Assembly: GCF_947502395.1 (NCBI RefSeq)
Contig: NZ_CANMZM010000003.1
Span: 896,709-960,708, forward strand
Source of the DNA: an uncultured Erythrobacter sp.
GTDB lineage: Bacteria; Pseudomonadota; Alphaproteobacteria; Sphingomonadales; Sphingomonadaceae
Length of the DNA stretch: 64,000 bases
Reading direction: 5' to 3'
Shown here: positions 9,370 through 17,630 of the stretch, piece after piece
How the letters are laid out: each line of letters starts with the position of its first letter
Numbering within the stretch: position 1 is the first letter of the stretch
The notes under the pieces: generated by a model
The model's database searches: none
What the model was told of the DNA's origin: nothing
The model's input: the letters and a program-made list of their open reading frames with translations, nothing else
Translations under genes and position numbers: made by a program

Positions 9370-10848
9370 ATGACGAAGACCACCACCACCGACGCTTTAT
9401 CGGGCGGCGCGGCTACATCAGAGGATGTGGGCCGGGACGGCATGCCCAAGAGCGATGTGTCCTCAGGAGTAGGCTTTGCTGGCCTGCTTGGCCTTATGGT
9501 GTGGATCTTGTTCTGCCGCAGTTTTCCGCTGATTGCTGAGTTTGCTGGCTTTGAAGGTGAATATGGCGTCCTTTCAGGGCCTTATGCTTCAGTCACGGCG
9601 ATGCTTTTTACCGCAGGGCCGATGGCTTTGTGGTCGCTGCTGGTGGACCGCGTGCATCTTCGACCGTCCACCGGGCTTGATTGGAGTCTGAAGCGACCGA
9701 TTGAAAAGACCATTGGGGTCTCTGCGATCAAGATCATCGGCCTTTGGGCGACTTGGGCGGTTCTTGGCGGACTTTATTGCTTGTGTCGCTGGTATTGGGA
9801 TGGATCTTACCTCTTCGCGATGGAAGTCTTAGGCATCACCATCTTGCCGCTAATCGTGCTGAGCGTGCCCTATGTCATCTGGCTTGATCGCTTTATGGTC
9901 GATCCCAAGGATTCTACTTGGCATTTCGGCGCATTGATTGCGACCAGCTCGTCCAGCGACGAACGCCGCGAGATCGATATGGAAGGGGTCAAAAAACACT
10001 GGCGCGCTTGGATTATCAAAGGCTTCTTTGGCGCCTTTATGATCTCCATCCTGCCCAGCGGCTTCGCCACCATTGTCGAAGCGAATGCTCAGACAGTGCT
10101 GAGCAATCCCTTTGAGATCGGCATGTTCTTGATCGCGTTCCTCTTCGTGGTTGATGTGCAGATCGGGACGGTCGGGTATCTTTTTACCTTACGTCCGCTC
10201 GACGCGCATATCCGCTCTGGCAATCCGTTCGTCAGTGGTTGGCTCGCAGCGCTCCTGTGTTACCCGCCGTTCGTGTGGGGGATCATCGGATCCAACAACC
10301 AGATCCTGAGTTATGAGGGCGCGACCGCTGGCTGGGGGCATTGGTTTGCGGACCAGCCGGGCTTGATGTGGATATGGGCTGTGTGGCTCGTATTCCTGAC
10401 TGCTATTTACGCCTGGGCAACGGTTGTGTTCGGCATTCGGTTTTCCAACCTCACCTATCGCGGCGTGCTCACCAATGGGCCGTATCGCTATACAAGGCAC
10501 CCGGCGTATCTTTCGAAAAACCTGTTCTGGTGGTGTTCGGTTATGCCGTTTCTCGTTACCAATGGCTCCGTCACGGATATGACCCGCAACTGCTTCTTCC
10601 TCCTGGTAGTCAACGCCATCTATTATTGGCGTGCGCGCACCGAAGAGGCGCATTTACTGGCCGAAGACCCCAAATACCGCGTGTATTACGATTGGATGGA
10701 AGAGAACGGCATGGTCACATCGCGGCTCGCCAGAATTCAGCGAGCGCTGTGGGGAAAGTTTACCGGACAAACCTATGGGGCAAGGTCGGATGCAGAGCCG
10801 CAGGTTGATCAAGGGTCCAGCTATCCGGGGCGGGAACCCGCTGAATAG
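9370..10848 (+). CDS. Isoprenylcysteine carboxyl methyltransferase-family membrane protein
   Basis: This 492-residue protein has many transmembrane helices and a C-terminal ICMT/PEMT-type domain. The diagnostic motif is GPYRYTRHPAYLSKNL near residues 372-387, followed by a helix, a basic segment and an EE motif (RARTEEAHLLAEDPKYRVY). In this superfamily that region binds S-adenosylmethionine at the membrane. The N-terminal half, about 250 residues with six or so helices, is an extension I do not recognise. The methyl acceptor could be a lipid or a small membrane molecule. It lies 88 bp after bamB. Confidence 0.72.
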   Translation: MTKTTTTDALSGGAATSEDVGRDGMPKSDVSSGVGFAGLLGLMVWILFCRSFPLIAEFAGFEGEYGVLSGPYASVTAMLFTAGPMALWSLLVDRVHLRPSTGLDWSLKRPIEKTIGVSAIKIIGLWATWAVLGGLYCLCRWYWDGSYLFAMEVLGITILPLIVLSVPYVIWLDRFMVDPKDSTWHFGALIATSSSSDERREIDMEGVKKHWRAWIIKGFFGAFMISILPSGFATIVEANAQTVLSNPFEIGMFLIAFLFVVDVQIGTVGYLFTLRPLDAHIRSGNPFVSGWLAALLCYPPFVWGIIGSNNQILSYEGATAGWGHWFADQPGLMWIWAVWLVFLTAIYAWATVVFGIRFSNLTYRGVLTNGPYRYTRHPAYLSKNLFWWCSVMPFLVTNGSVTDMTRNCFFLLVVNAIYYWRARTEEAHLLAEDPKYRVYYDWMEENGMVTSRLARIQRALWGKFTGQTYGARSDAEPQVDQGSSYPGREPAE

Positions 10849-10882
10849 GTTGGTCTATCAACGACTGAACCAGGCTACAGCG

Positions 10883-11185
10883 TCAAAAGTGAAACCCATC
10901 ATCCTTGGTTTCGTAGCCTGTTAGCTCCCGCTCACTGATCGCCAGAGCTGAGCATTGCGCTCGCCATTCTGCGATATGGACGGTGCGCAAATGCGCCTCC
11001 AGCGCGGCGCGATCGCGCCATCTTTCCAGCACGCGCACAAGACCCGGATCGAACACGTCGAGCGCATAGGAGTATTCGATACAGCCCTCTTCGGCGAGGC
11101 TGCCGCTGACCATTGCTTCCATCGCGGGGCGGATGACATCGGTCATGCTGGGTGGGATACGAAAGCTTCCAAGAACAACGATCAT
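10883..11185 (-). CDS. ABM-domain monooxygenase-like protein 1
   Basis: A 100-residue protein of the antibiotic biosynthesis monooxygenase (dimeric alpha/beta barrel) fold. Signs are the opening strand MIVVLGSFRI, EEGCIEYSYALDVFDP and the VLERWRDRAALEAHLRT helix. Small members act as quinol monooxygenases or bind small ligands. It lies 18 bp after a second ABM gene in the same direction, so the two probably form an operon and perhaps a heterodimer. The substrate is not known. Confidence 0.8.
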   Translation of the reverse strand: MIVVLGSFRIPPSMTDVIRPAMEAMVSGSLAEEGCIEYSYALDVFDPGLVRVLERWRDRAALEAHLRTVHIAEWRAQCSALAISERELTGYETKDDGFHF

Positions 11186-11203
11186 GACCGCGTCTCCCTT
11201 TGC

Positions 11204-11506
11204 TTAAGACAGTGGAGATCCGTCATCGGCCTGATACTTCTTGAGTTCAGTAATGGTAACGTCGAGCCCGGCGAGTGCGCCCTGGAACGTGGCCATATGT
11301 GGTGTTGCAAAATGAAAGGCGAGGGCAGCATCGTCGTCCCATTTCTCAACGATGATGAGTTTGGTCGGATCAAGCAGGTCTTGGGCGTAAGTATAGGAAA
11401 CACATCCTTCTTCTTTGCGCGATTCGTAGACCATTGTAGAGAGCACTTCACGGCCCGCCTCAAGCGTTCCAGCACCCAGTTTCGCTTCTGCTAAGACAAT
11501 AAGCAT
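11204..11506 (-). CDS. ABM-domain monooxygenase-like protein 2
   Basis: A 100-residue paralogue of the next gene. It shares EEGCVSYTYAQDLLDP and IIVEKWDDDAALAFHF, the conserved core of the ABM/YgiN-type fold, and the two are clearly related along their whole length. This is the upstream gene of the pair, with a purine-rich GGGGGAGAA just before the ATG. Tandem ABM genes suggest a duplicated enzyme or a heteromeric complex, which is inference. Confidence 0.8.
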   Translation of the reverse strand: MLIVLAEAKLGAGTLEAGREVLSTMVYESRKEEGCVSYTYAQDLLDPTKLIIVEKWDDDAALAFHFATPHMATFQGALAGLDVTITELKKYQADDGSPLS

Positions 11507-11592
11507 GCAATTCTCCCCCGCATTGCTGTTCGAAGCAATATAGCTGAGAGGCTGGTTTTTGCACTCACCATTTTCGGCGCAGCGCCAAAGGG

Positions 11593-12975
11593 TTAGAATG
11601 AGTGCCTATAGACTTGGCTTACGTCCTCATCCCACTCACCATAATAAGCGTCGAGCAGGCGCTCCGCTGGGACTTTCCCGGTGGAAACGATCTCGTCGAG
11701 TGTCTCAAGATATCCGGTTTCATTGTCGCCGCTGACGTTGAGGCGTGCGCGGGCAGCGAGGCCCCTGTGCGCGATATCAAGCACCTCGCGGCCCAGATCC
11801 TGCATAGTGCCGCCGCCGGGAATCGCCGCCTGAAGACCCAACTTCGGCGCACCGTTGCGAAGTGCTTCGCGCTCTTCCATCGACCAGTCCTTTACCAAAT
11901 CCCATGCGGCATCAAGCGCATCTTGATCATAGAGCAGGCCAACCCAAAGCGCTGGGAGCGCACAGATCCGACTCCACGGGCCGCCATCCGCGCCGCGCAT
12001 CTCAAGGAAACTCTTCAGACGCACTTCGGGGAAGGCCGTGGAAAGATGATCCCACCAATCGCTTGCAGTCGGACGCTCACCCGGAAGCACTGAAAGCTTG
12101 CCGTCAATAAAGTCACGGAAGGAAAGGCCCGCCGCATCAATGTACTTCCCATCGCGGAAGACGAAATACATCGGCACATCGAGCATATATTCTGCCCAGC
12201 GCTCATACCCAAAGCCGTCTTCGAAGACGAAGGGTAGCATGCCGGTGCGATGTGGGTCGGTGTCTGACCATATGTGGCTACGGTAAGAGAGGTAGCCGTT
12301 GGGCTTGCTCTCGGTGAATGGCGAATTGGCGAAAAGCGCAGTCGCAAGCGGTTGCAGCGCCAGTCCCACGCGAAATTTCTTCACCATGTCGGTTTCGCTG
12401 GAGTAATCCAAATTGACCTGGATCGTGCAAGTCCGCAGCATCATATCGAGACCCAAATTGCCCACCTTGGGCATATGGTTCATCATAATCTTGTAACGGC
12501 CCTTGGGCATTACGGGCAGCTCTTCACGAGTTTTGTCTGGCCACATACCAAGGCCAAGGTAGCCCACACCGCATTTCTCACCGATTTCCTTGACCTGCGC
12601 GAGGTGACGGCCCGTTTCATTGCAGGTTTCGTGGAGCGTTTCGAGCGGTGCACCGGAAAGCTCCAATTGCCCCGCAGGCTCCAAGCTCACCGTTCCATCG
12701 CCGCCCTTCATCGCTATCACATGGCCGTTCTCTTCGATGGGCTCCCAACCGAATTCACGCAGATTCAAAAGCAGGTCGCGAATGCCACAAGGCTCATCAT
12801 AGGAGGGTGCGTGGCGGTCGCCCCCGTTTACGATGCGTTTGTAGACCAGCTTTTCGTGCTCAGTGCCTATGCGCCACTCAGCTTTAGGCTTTTCACCTGC
12901 GCGCATAGGGGCAATGAGATCATTCAGCCCTTCGATGACGGGCTCATCAGCGCCAGAGGCTTCGCGTGTGCTCAT
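11593..12975 (-). CDS. gshA: Glutamate-cysteine ligase (plant/alphaproteobacterial class)
   Basis: The 460-residue protein is of the GCS2 type found in alphaproteobacteria and plants. Landmarks are GTEHEKLVYK near 37-46, QLELSGAPLETLHETCNETGRH near 103-124, MPKGRYKIMMNHMPKVG and the substrate-binding FANSPFTESKPNG. It makes gamma-glutamylcysteine from glutamate and cysteine with ATP, the first step of glutathione synthesis. rsmE lies 83 bp downstream in the same direction of transcription upstream of it, an arrangement that often recurs as rsmE-gshA. Confidence 0.9.
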   Translation of the reverse strand: MSTREASGADEPVIEGLNDLIAPMRAGEKPKAEWRIGTEHEKLVYKRIVNGGDRHAPSYDEPCGIRDLLLNLREFGWEPIEENGHVIAMKGGDGTVSLEPAGQLELSGAPLETLHETCNETGRHLAQVKEIGEKCGVGYLGLGMWPDKTREELPVMPKGRYKIMMNHMPKVGNLGLDMMLRTCTIQVNLDYSSETDMVKKFRVGLALQPLATALFANSPFTESKPNGYLSYRSHIWSDTDPHRTGMLPFVFEDGFGYERWAEYMLDVPMYFVFRDGKYIDAAGLSFRDFIDGKLSVLPGERPTASDWWDHLSTAFPEVRLKSFLEMRGADGGPWSRICALPALWVGLLYDQDALDAAWDLVKDWSMEEREALRNGAPKLGLQAAIPGGGTMQDLGREVLDIAHRGLAARARLNVSGDNETGYLETLDEIVSTGKVPAERLLDAYYGEWDEDVSQVYRHSF

Positions 12976-13058
12976 AGGTTAGGGGTCCTCTCCTCGCAGC
13001 CCGCTTTAGGAAACCGGCTCAAGATGGGGAAGTGCAAACTGGCTTTTATCGCCCGAAG

Positions 13059-13814
13059 TCATTCTTTTGCCGACCAATCACCAGCCGCCGCCATCCAGAC
13101 AGAAAGCGCCGTAATTGCAGCGGTTTCGCCGCGAAGTATGCGTGGGCCAAGCGTGATCGCGCGGGCTTGGGGGTGATCGCGAATGGCGGTGCGTTCGGCA
13201 TCATCGAAGCCGCCCTCGGGGCCGACTACGATCGCCGCTGGACCGGAGTTCGCCATAAAAGTTTTGGCGGCAGGCTCTCCGCCTTCTTCATCGGCGAAAT
13301 AGAGGGCACGCTCTTTGGGCCATTGTTTGAGCAACGCCTCTAACTTCATCGGCTCTGCTATCTCCGGGAGGGCAGTGCGTGCGCACTGTTCAGCGGCTTC
13401 GGTGGTGATGGTGCGAGCGCGCTCGGCATTCAGCTTGTCAGCGACACAGCGCCGCGTGATGATCGGTTGAATCCGGGCGACGCCAAGTTCTGTTGCTTTT
13501 TCAAGCACCAGATCGAAGCGATCCTTTTTAAGCAGCGCTGGGCAAAGCCAGATATCAGGTACGGCTTCGCGTGGCCTCAGGTGTTCGACAAGCTCAATGG
13601 TGACGGACCGCTTTCCCGTGTCGGTTACGCTCGCCGCCCATTCACCCGTTCGATTATCGCAGAGGATTATCGTGTCACCAGGCTTCACTCGCATTACCTT
13701 GCCCAAATAGTGCGCGTTATTGCCATCCAGCACCACAGCGTCACCCTTCGCGAGTTCATGCTCGATAAAGAGGCGTGGTGCGCTTTTGGGCGGCCAGGCG
13801 GGAGTGGTAGGCAT
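13059..13814 (-). CDS. rsmE: 16S rRNA m3U1498 methyltransferase
   Basis: The 251-residue protein has the RsmE layout: an N-terminal PUA-like domain (GDAVVLDGNNAHYLGKVMRV) and a C-terminal SPOUT knot with VVGPEGGFDDAE and LGPRILRGETAAI. RsmE methylates N3 of U1498 in the decoding centre of 16S rRNA using S-adenosylmethionine. gshA follows on the same strand after 83 bp, so co-transcription is plausible. It is divergent from the small membrane protein gene at 13853. Confidence 0.92.
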   Translation of the reverse strand: MPTTPAWPPKSAPRLFIEHELAKGDAVVLDGNNAHYLGKVMRVKPGDTIILCDNRTGEWAASVTDTGKRSVTIELVEHLRPREAVPDIWLCPALLKKDRFDLVLEKATELGVARIQPIITRRCVADKLNAERARTITTEAAEQCARTALPEIAEPMKLEALLKQWPKERALYFADEEGGEPAAKTFMANSGPAAIVVGPEGGFDDAERTAIRDHPQARAITLGPRILRGETAAITALSVWMAAAGDWSAKE

Positions 13815-13852
13815 GGCTTTCCCCTAAGCCTGTCTAAGGCTAGGGAGCAAGC

Positions 13853-14257
13853 ATGCTCGCTCGCATTTGCCAGTTTCTAATCGCTCTTGTGTTTCTTGGT
13901 CTTGGCGGCTGGGCGCTGTTTTTCCCGGGGCATGTGATGGATCTGGCATTCACCCAAGCCTATCGCAATGACACATATGTTGCTCGCTTCATGATGGCTT
14001 GCTTCGGCGCGCAGGCGGTAATGTTCGGGATCATGGCATTGGTGGTGAGGTGGGAGGCGCGCGCCTTAGCTGTGTTCGCCGTGGTGCTGATCCCGTTCTT
14101 CGTGTTCAATTGGTACTTCCACTATGAAGTGCCGGTTTTGACCTCAATCGGAATGCTCGATTTTGCAGGCAACCTGATCATGTTCGTCGCATGCCTGATT
14201 GGTTGGCGAGCTGCCCGTAAAGATGAAAAAGGGATTGGAGGTATAGTGCGGCTATGA
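13853..14257 (+). CDS. Small four-helix membrane protein, function unknown
   Basis: This 134-residue protein has about four transmembrane helices, around 5-25, 45-65, 70-90 and 100-120, with a short basic C terminus. Aromatic residues cluster in FFVFNWYFHYEVP. I do not recognise a named family. Its stop overlaps the ubiA start by four bases (ATGA), so the two are translationally coupled and possibly work in the same membrane pathway. Confidence 0.75.
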   Translation: MLARICQFLIALVFLGLGGWALFFPGHVMDLAFTQAYRNDTYVARFMMACFGAQAVMFGIMALVVRWEARALAVFAVVLIPFFVFNWYFHYEVPVLTSIGMLDFAGNLIMFVACLIGWRAARKDEKGIGGIVRL

Positions 14258-15174
14258 ACGACACGACCTCTGCCGATATTGTCCCAGATAGCGAGCATCG
14301 CGGCCTTATCGCGCGCCTTCCGCAAGTGCCTCGAGATTTGGCACAGTTGGCGCGGTTTGATCGACCGATTGGTTGGTGGCTGCTGTTTTGGCCCTGCGTC
14401 TTTGGGGTTTGGCTTGCCGGAGCGGGGCCACAATTCGCGTTGCTCGGATGGCTTTTGCTTGGCGCGATTGCGATGCGCGGGGCCGGGTGCGTCTACAACG
14501 ACATCGTCGATGCAAAGCTCGATGCGAGCGTTGAGCGCACGGCATTGAGACCTGTGGCGAGTGGGCGGATTAGCAAGAAACTCGCTTGGGGTTGGTTGAT
14601 TCTTCTGTGCCTCGCCGGGCTGGTGGTGCTTCTTCAACTGAAGTTGAGTGCCCAAGTCGTCGCGCTGGCTAGTCTCGCTTTGGTCGCGGCATACCCGTTC
14701 ATGAAGCGCATAACCTGGTGGCCCCAAGCTTGGCTTGGCATGGTCTTCAACTGGGGTCTGCTCGTGGGATGGAGTCAGCTGCGTTTCGACAATTGGGACG
14801 CTCTGGCGGCGCTCTATGTTGGCTGCATCTGCTGGGTGATCGGATATGATACGATCTATGCGCTGCAGGACCGTGAGGATGATGCATTGGTTGGGATCAA
14901 ATCGAGCGCATTGCGCTTGGGTAAACATGTGCACGCTGGGGTTGCTGGGTTCTATGTAGCTACGATTGGACTGTGGGGGATTGGCATCTGGCTTTATCGG
15001 CCAGACATGATTGCTCTATTCGCGCTTCTGCCTGTGGCAGGCCACCTTTTGTGGCAGGTATCTACGCTCGACCCAAGCGATCCAGACAACCCGCTTCAAC
15101 GCTTTCGCTCCAACAGGTGGGCGGGTGCCTTGATGGCGGCAGCGTGCTTTGTGGTCGGAAACGCCGGCGCATAG
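14254..15174 (+). CDS. ubiA: 4-hydroxybenzoate polyprenyltransferase
   Basis: The 306-residue integral membrane protein carries both Asp-rich motifs of UbiA prenyltransferases: NDIVDAKLD near 89-97 and DTIYALQDREDD near 199-210. The first Mg-binding motif is followed by RTALRPVASG, which is typical for UbiA. It attaches the polyprenyl tail to 4-hydroxybenzoate in ubiquinone synthesis. The ATG overlaps the previous stop, and a broken SRAP gene follows after 3 bp. Confidence 0.93.
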   Translation: MNDTTSADIVPDSEHRGLIARLPQVPRDLAQLARFDRPIGWWLLFWPCVFGVWLAGAGPQFALLGWLLLGAIAMRGAGCVYNDIVDAKLDASVERTALRPVASGRISKKLAWGWLILLCLAGLVVLLQLKLSAQVVALASLALVAAYPFMKRITWWPQAWLGMVFNWGLLVGWSQLRFDNWDALAALYVGCICWVIGYDTIYALQDREDDALVGIKSSALRLGKHVHAGVAGFYVATIGLWGIGIWLYRPDMIALFALLPVAGHLLWQVSTLDPSDPDNPLQRFRSNRWAGALMAAACFVVGNAGA

Positions 15175-15177
15175 GCC

Positions 15178-15797
15178 ATGTGCAATCTCTACCGCATGAC
15201 AAAGTCACAGCATGAAATCGCGCATTTGTTCGACGCTGAGGACACCGGGCTCGCGTCGAATTTTGGTGAGGAAGTCTATCCTGGGTACCCCGGCCTTGTG
15301 GTAGCTGCCAACGGTGAAGGGAAGTACCAAGTCTGGACAATGAGCTGGGGCTTTCCATTGGCCATGACGGGCAAAAACGGTCAGCTGCTGAAGCCTAAAT
15401 CCGTCAACAATGCGCGGACTGACAAGCTTGGTGGCTTCTTCTGGCGAGCGTCGTTCGAAAGGCGCCGCTGCTTGATCCCTTATGCGCCTGGGCTGACGCG
15501 CAAGGGAACAAAGGAGCTAAGACGAGAACCTGGCTGTCCTTGCCGGGCACTGAGACGTTCGCGACCGCGGGAGTGTGGCGCAAGAGCGAGGAGTTCGGCA
15601 CGTGCTTTTCGATGGTAATGACTGAGAGCACGGAATCTGAAGCAGAAGGCGTGCACAGCCGTATGCCGGTACTACTCAACCCGGCCGACTACACCTCGTG
15701 GGTTTCGGGTTCTCCCGAGGAGGCGAAAGCCCTTTGCAATCCGTGGAGTGGGGCCGTCACAATTGAGGCGACTGACCAGCTTTGGGCTCGGTGCTGA
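15178..15797 (+). pseudogene. SRAP (YedK/HMCES-type) gene with one frameshift
   Basis: Frame one encodes MCNLYRMTKSQ, including the catalytic Cys2, through RRRCLIP. The rest of the family continues in the next frame as AWADAQGNKGAKTRTWLSL and ends in ATDQLWARC. Inserting one base in the CCC run at 15477-15479 would join them into an uninterrupted protein of about 206 residues. SRAP proteins crosslink through Cys2 to abasic sites in single-stranded DNA and shield them. Since everything else is intact, a sequencing indel is as likely as a real mutation. Confidence 0.8.
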
Positions 15798-15870
15798 GGT
15801 GCACCGGGCGTTTTGCGGCTGCTCTTTCCAGACTGGTCAGAGAATAGCGGTTCGCGGAGCATGATCTCAT

Positions 15871-16275
15871 TCATGACGTTTCTCCTTCGTAGCTGACGAT
15901 CTCGAATTCGATCCCGTCCCAGTCGAAGAAATAGAAGCGCTTGCCAGGCTCATAGTCATCATGGCCGAAAGGCTCGAGGCCCGCGCCTTTGACCGCCTCC
16001 TCAGCGGCGATTAGGTCATTCACGAGGAGGCCAATATGATTAAGGGGCTCGCCCTTGGAGTAGCGTCTTCCAGTATCAGATTGTGCATCCTCATTAGTGT
16101 ATAGCGCGATGTAATCGGCGCCGTTTCCGGTTGCGCCGACGTGAATCGTGTCTCCCCCAAACTGCGATTTCCCGCGCCAGCGTTCCTCCCATCCGAGCAA
16201 GTTTCTAAACAACTCGGCGCTGCGCTCCGGCTGTGTCACGGTGAGATTTGCGTGTTCAATTCGTCCTAATGCCAT
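15871..16275 (-). CDS. VOC-family (glyoxalase/bleomycin-resistance-like) protein
   Basis: I chose ATG at 16275 because the protein from there (134 residues) starts with the VOC opening strand MALGRIEHANLTVTQPERSA. The longer frame would run into the shared promoter. The motif RFYFFDWDGIEFEIVSYEG is the usual metal-ligand Glu strand at the C terminus, and NHIGLLVNDLIAAEEAV opens the second module. It is divergent from soxR, with a SoxR box between them, so SoxR probably activates it under redox stress. The substrate is unknown: a quinone, a reactive aldehyde or a bound drug are options. Confidence 0.82.
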   Translation of the reverse strand: MALGRIEHANLTVTQPERSAELFRNLLGWEERWRGKSQFGGDTIHVGATGNGADYIALYTNEDAQSDTGRRYSKGEPLNHIGLLVNDLIAAEEAVKGAGLEPFGHDDYEPGKRFYFFDWDGIEFEIVSYEGETS

Positions 16276-16363
16276 TGGTCTTGCTCTCTTTTTTAAGGCT
16301 GTGATCCGCGGTTCGGGGTGGGGTTCCAGCTCCTTGCGAATCACCAAGCAGGATCACTGTGCA

Positions 16364-16383
16364 ACCTCAACCTAAGTTGAGGT
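16364..16383. promoter_or_regulatory. SoxR operator (SoxR box) between the VOC gene and soxR
   Basis: The core CCTCAACCTAAGTTGAGG is an 18-bp perfect inverted repeat apart from the central bases, and one more base pairs on each side. It closely matches the known SoxR site CCTCAAGTTAACTTGAGG. It lies 89 bp before the VOC start and 30 bp before the soxR start, so it can serve both divergent promoters. Confidence 0.8.
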
Positions 16384-16405
16384 CAAGCTTGGATTGGGTT
16401 ATACC
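16377..16405 (+). promoter_or_regulatory. Candidate soxR promoter overlapping the SoxR box
   Basis: TTGAGG at 16377-16382 and TATACC at 16400-16405 are separated by 17 bp. The -35 hexamer lies within the right arm of the SoxR box. The predicted start of transcription falls at about the soxR ATG, so the mRNA may have almost no leader. Confidence 0.4.
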
Positions 16406-16412
16406 CAAGGCC

Positions 16413-16904
16413 ATGATCAAAACACTTTCACACAAAGACCTAATCCCGATCGGCGAGATGGCTCGCCGAACTGGTCAAAGCGTTTCCGCCATCCGTTTCT
16501 ACGAAGACAAAGGCTTGCTTGAGCCAATCAGAACCGGCGGCAACCAGAGGCGATTCCTGCGCTCGGATATCAGGCGGGTCAGCTTTATCCTCATCGCGCA
16601 GCGTCTCGGGCTGAGCCTATCGCAAATCCAATGGGTGATGCGTGACTTGCCGCATGGCCGCACGCCAACGGCCAGGGACTGGCGGCGTATCAGCAAGGCG
16701 ATCCGTGCCTCAATCGATGCGCGTATTGCTGCTCTGGAGCGCACGCGCGACCGGCTCGAGGGCTGCATTGGTTGCGGCTGCCTTAGCCTAGAGAAATGCG
16801 CGATCTACAATCCAGATGACAAGCTTGGTGTGGAGGGATCTGGTCCAAGACAGATATTCACTGAAGCGCTTGAGGCAGACCTGCCCGTAAGTGGTGAAGC
16901 TTAA
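16413..16904 (+). CDS. soxR: Redox-sensing MerR-family activator SoxR
   Basis: Taking ATG at 16413 gives 163 residues. The N-terminal MerR helix-turn-helix reads IPIGEMARRTGQSVSAIRFY, followed by the dimerisation helix. The [2Fe-2S] ligands are Cys118, Cys121, Cys123 and Cys129 in CIGCGCLSLEKC, the SoxR signature. The protein senses redox-active compounds and superoxide-type stress through the cluster. No soxS lies nearby, so it probably acts directly on target genes, as known for most non-enteric SoxR proteins. Its stop overlaps the convergent sixA by 4 bp. Confidence 0.93.
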   Translation: MIKTLSHKDLIPIGEMARRTGQSVSAIRFYEDKGLLEPIRTGGNQRRFLRSDIRRVSFILIAQRLGLSLSQIQWVMRDLPHGRTPTARDWRRISKAIRASIDARIAALERTRDRLEGCIGCGCLSLEKCAIYNPDDKLGVEGSGPRQIFTEALEADLPVSGEA

Positions 16905-17443
16905 GATCCTGGCGCAAGCGAGGGATCAAGGTCACGCGGGCGCGTGAAATGAACGAGCTTGCCAGTGAATTTCTTAAGTTCCGACCAACTGTCCATTTCG
17001 CACTCAACAATGGCAAACGATCCTGTGGGGAATTTGATCAACAGCTCTTTGAACAAATCGTTCTCTTGAGCGGGTGAGACCAATTCAAGGATCGTCTCAT
17101 ACAGCCCAGGATTATGGCCTGAAATGAGGATCGCATTTGGTTCTTCATCGCTTTGGCTGGCGTGATCTTGAACCACGTCGAAGATGGTGTCTGGGCTCGC
17201 AAGATAGAGTCGATCATCATAAGTGACCTGAACTTCGGGTAGCCCGGTTTCGAAAGTCGCTTTGACACGCTCTGCTGGGCTGGCAACGACCTTTTGCCAT
17301 GCTTGTCCATCCTCGCGGATGTGGTCGCCGATGACCTCAGCACCGCGTCGTCCGCGATCGTTCAATCCGCGGTCAAAATCGCGCGTCGCCCCATCGCTCC
17401 AATCGGATTTGGCGTGGCGCAGGATCCCAAGAAGTTTTGGCAA
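16901..17443 (-). CDS. sixA: SixA-type histidine phosphatase
   Basis: The 180-residue protein opens with the phosphohistidine signature LLGILRHAKSDW (Arg9, His10) of the small branch-1 histidine phosphatases. It also has LNDRGRRGAEVIGDHI and the second catalytic His in ILISGHNPGLYE. SixA enzymes remove phosphate from phosphohistidine on phosphorelay or PTS proteins. No partner kinase is adjacent; the fatty-acid hydroxylase gene lies upstream on the same strand, separated by a terminator. Confidence 0.85.
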   Translation of the reverse strand: MPKLLGILRHAKSDWSDGATRDFDRGLNDRGRRGAEVIGDHIREDGQAWQKVVASPAERVKATFETGLPEVQVTYDDRLYLASPDTIFDVVQDHASQSDEEPNAILISGHNPGLYETILELVSPAQENDLFKELLIKFPTGSFAIVECEMDSWSELKKFTGKLVHFTRPRDLDPSLAPGS

Positions 17444-17510
17444 GTGAAGCCCCCAAGCGTGTTAGCACCATCTCGCATGCACCATGTCATGTCTTGAAGG
17501 CAATAAAAAT

Positions 17511-17574
17511 GCGGCAGTCTCGCCCAAGTCCATCGGATAAGGTCCGCTGGGGAAGGGCCTGACGAGACTGCCGC
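17511..17574 (-). terminator. Long-loop hairpin, probable terminator of the hydroxylase gene
   Basis: Twelve-base arms GCGGCAGTCTCG (17511-17522) and CGAGACTGCCGC (17563-17574) pair perfectly around a 40-base loop. Read on the minus strand, the stem is followed by ATTTTTATTG, as in an intrinsic terminator. It lies 57 bp after the stop of the minus-strand hydroxylase gene. The long loop is unusual and might hold a second structure. Confidence 0.5.
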
Positions 17575-17630
17575 TTGTAGGGCCGGTGCTGAGGAGCGCT
17601 CGCCGGCCTACGTGCTTGGGGAGTGGACGA

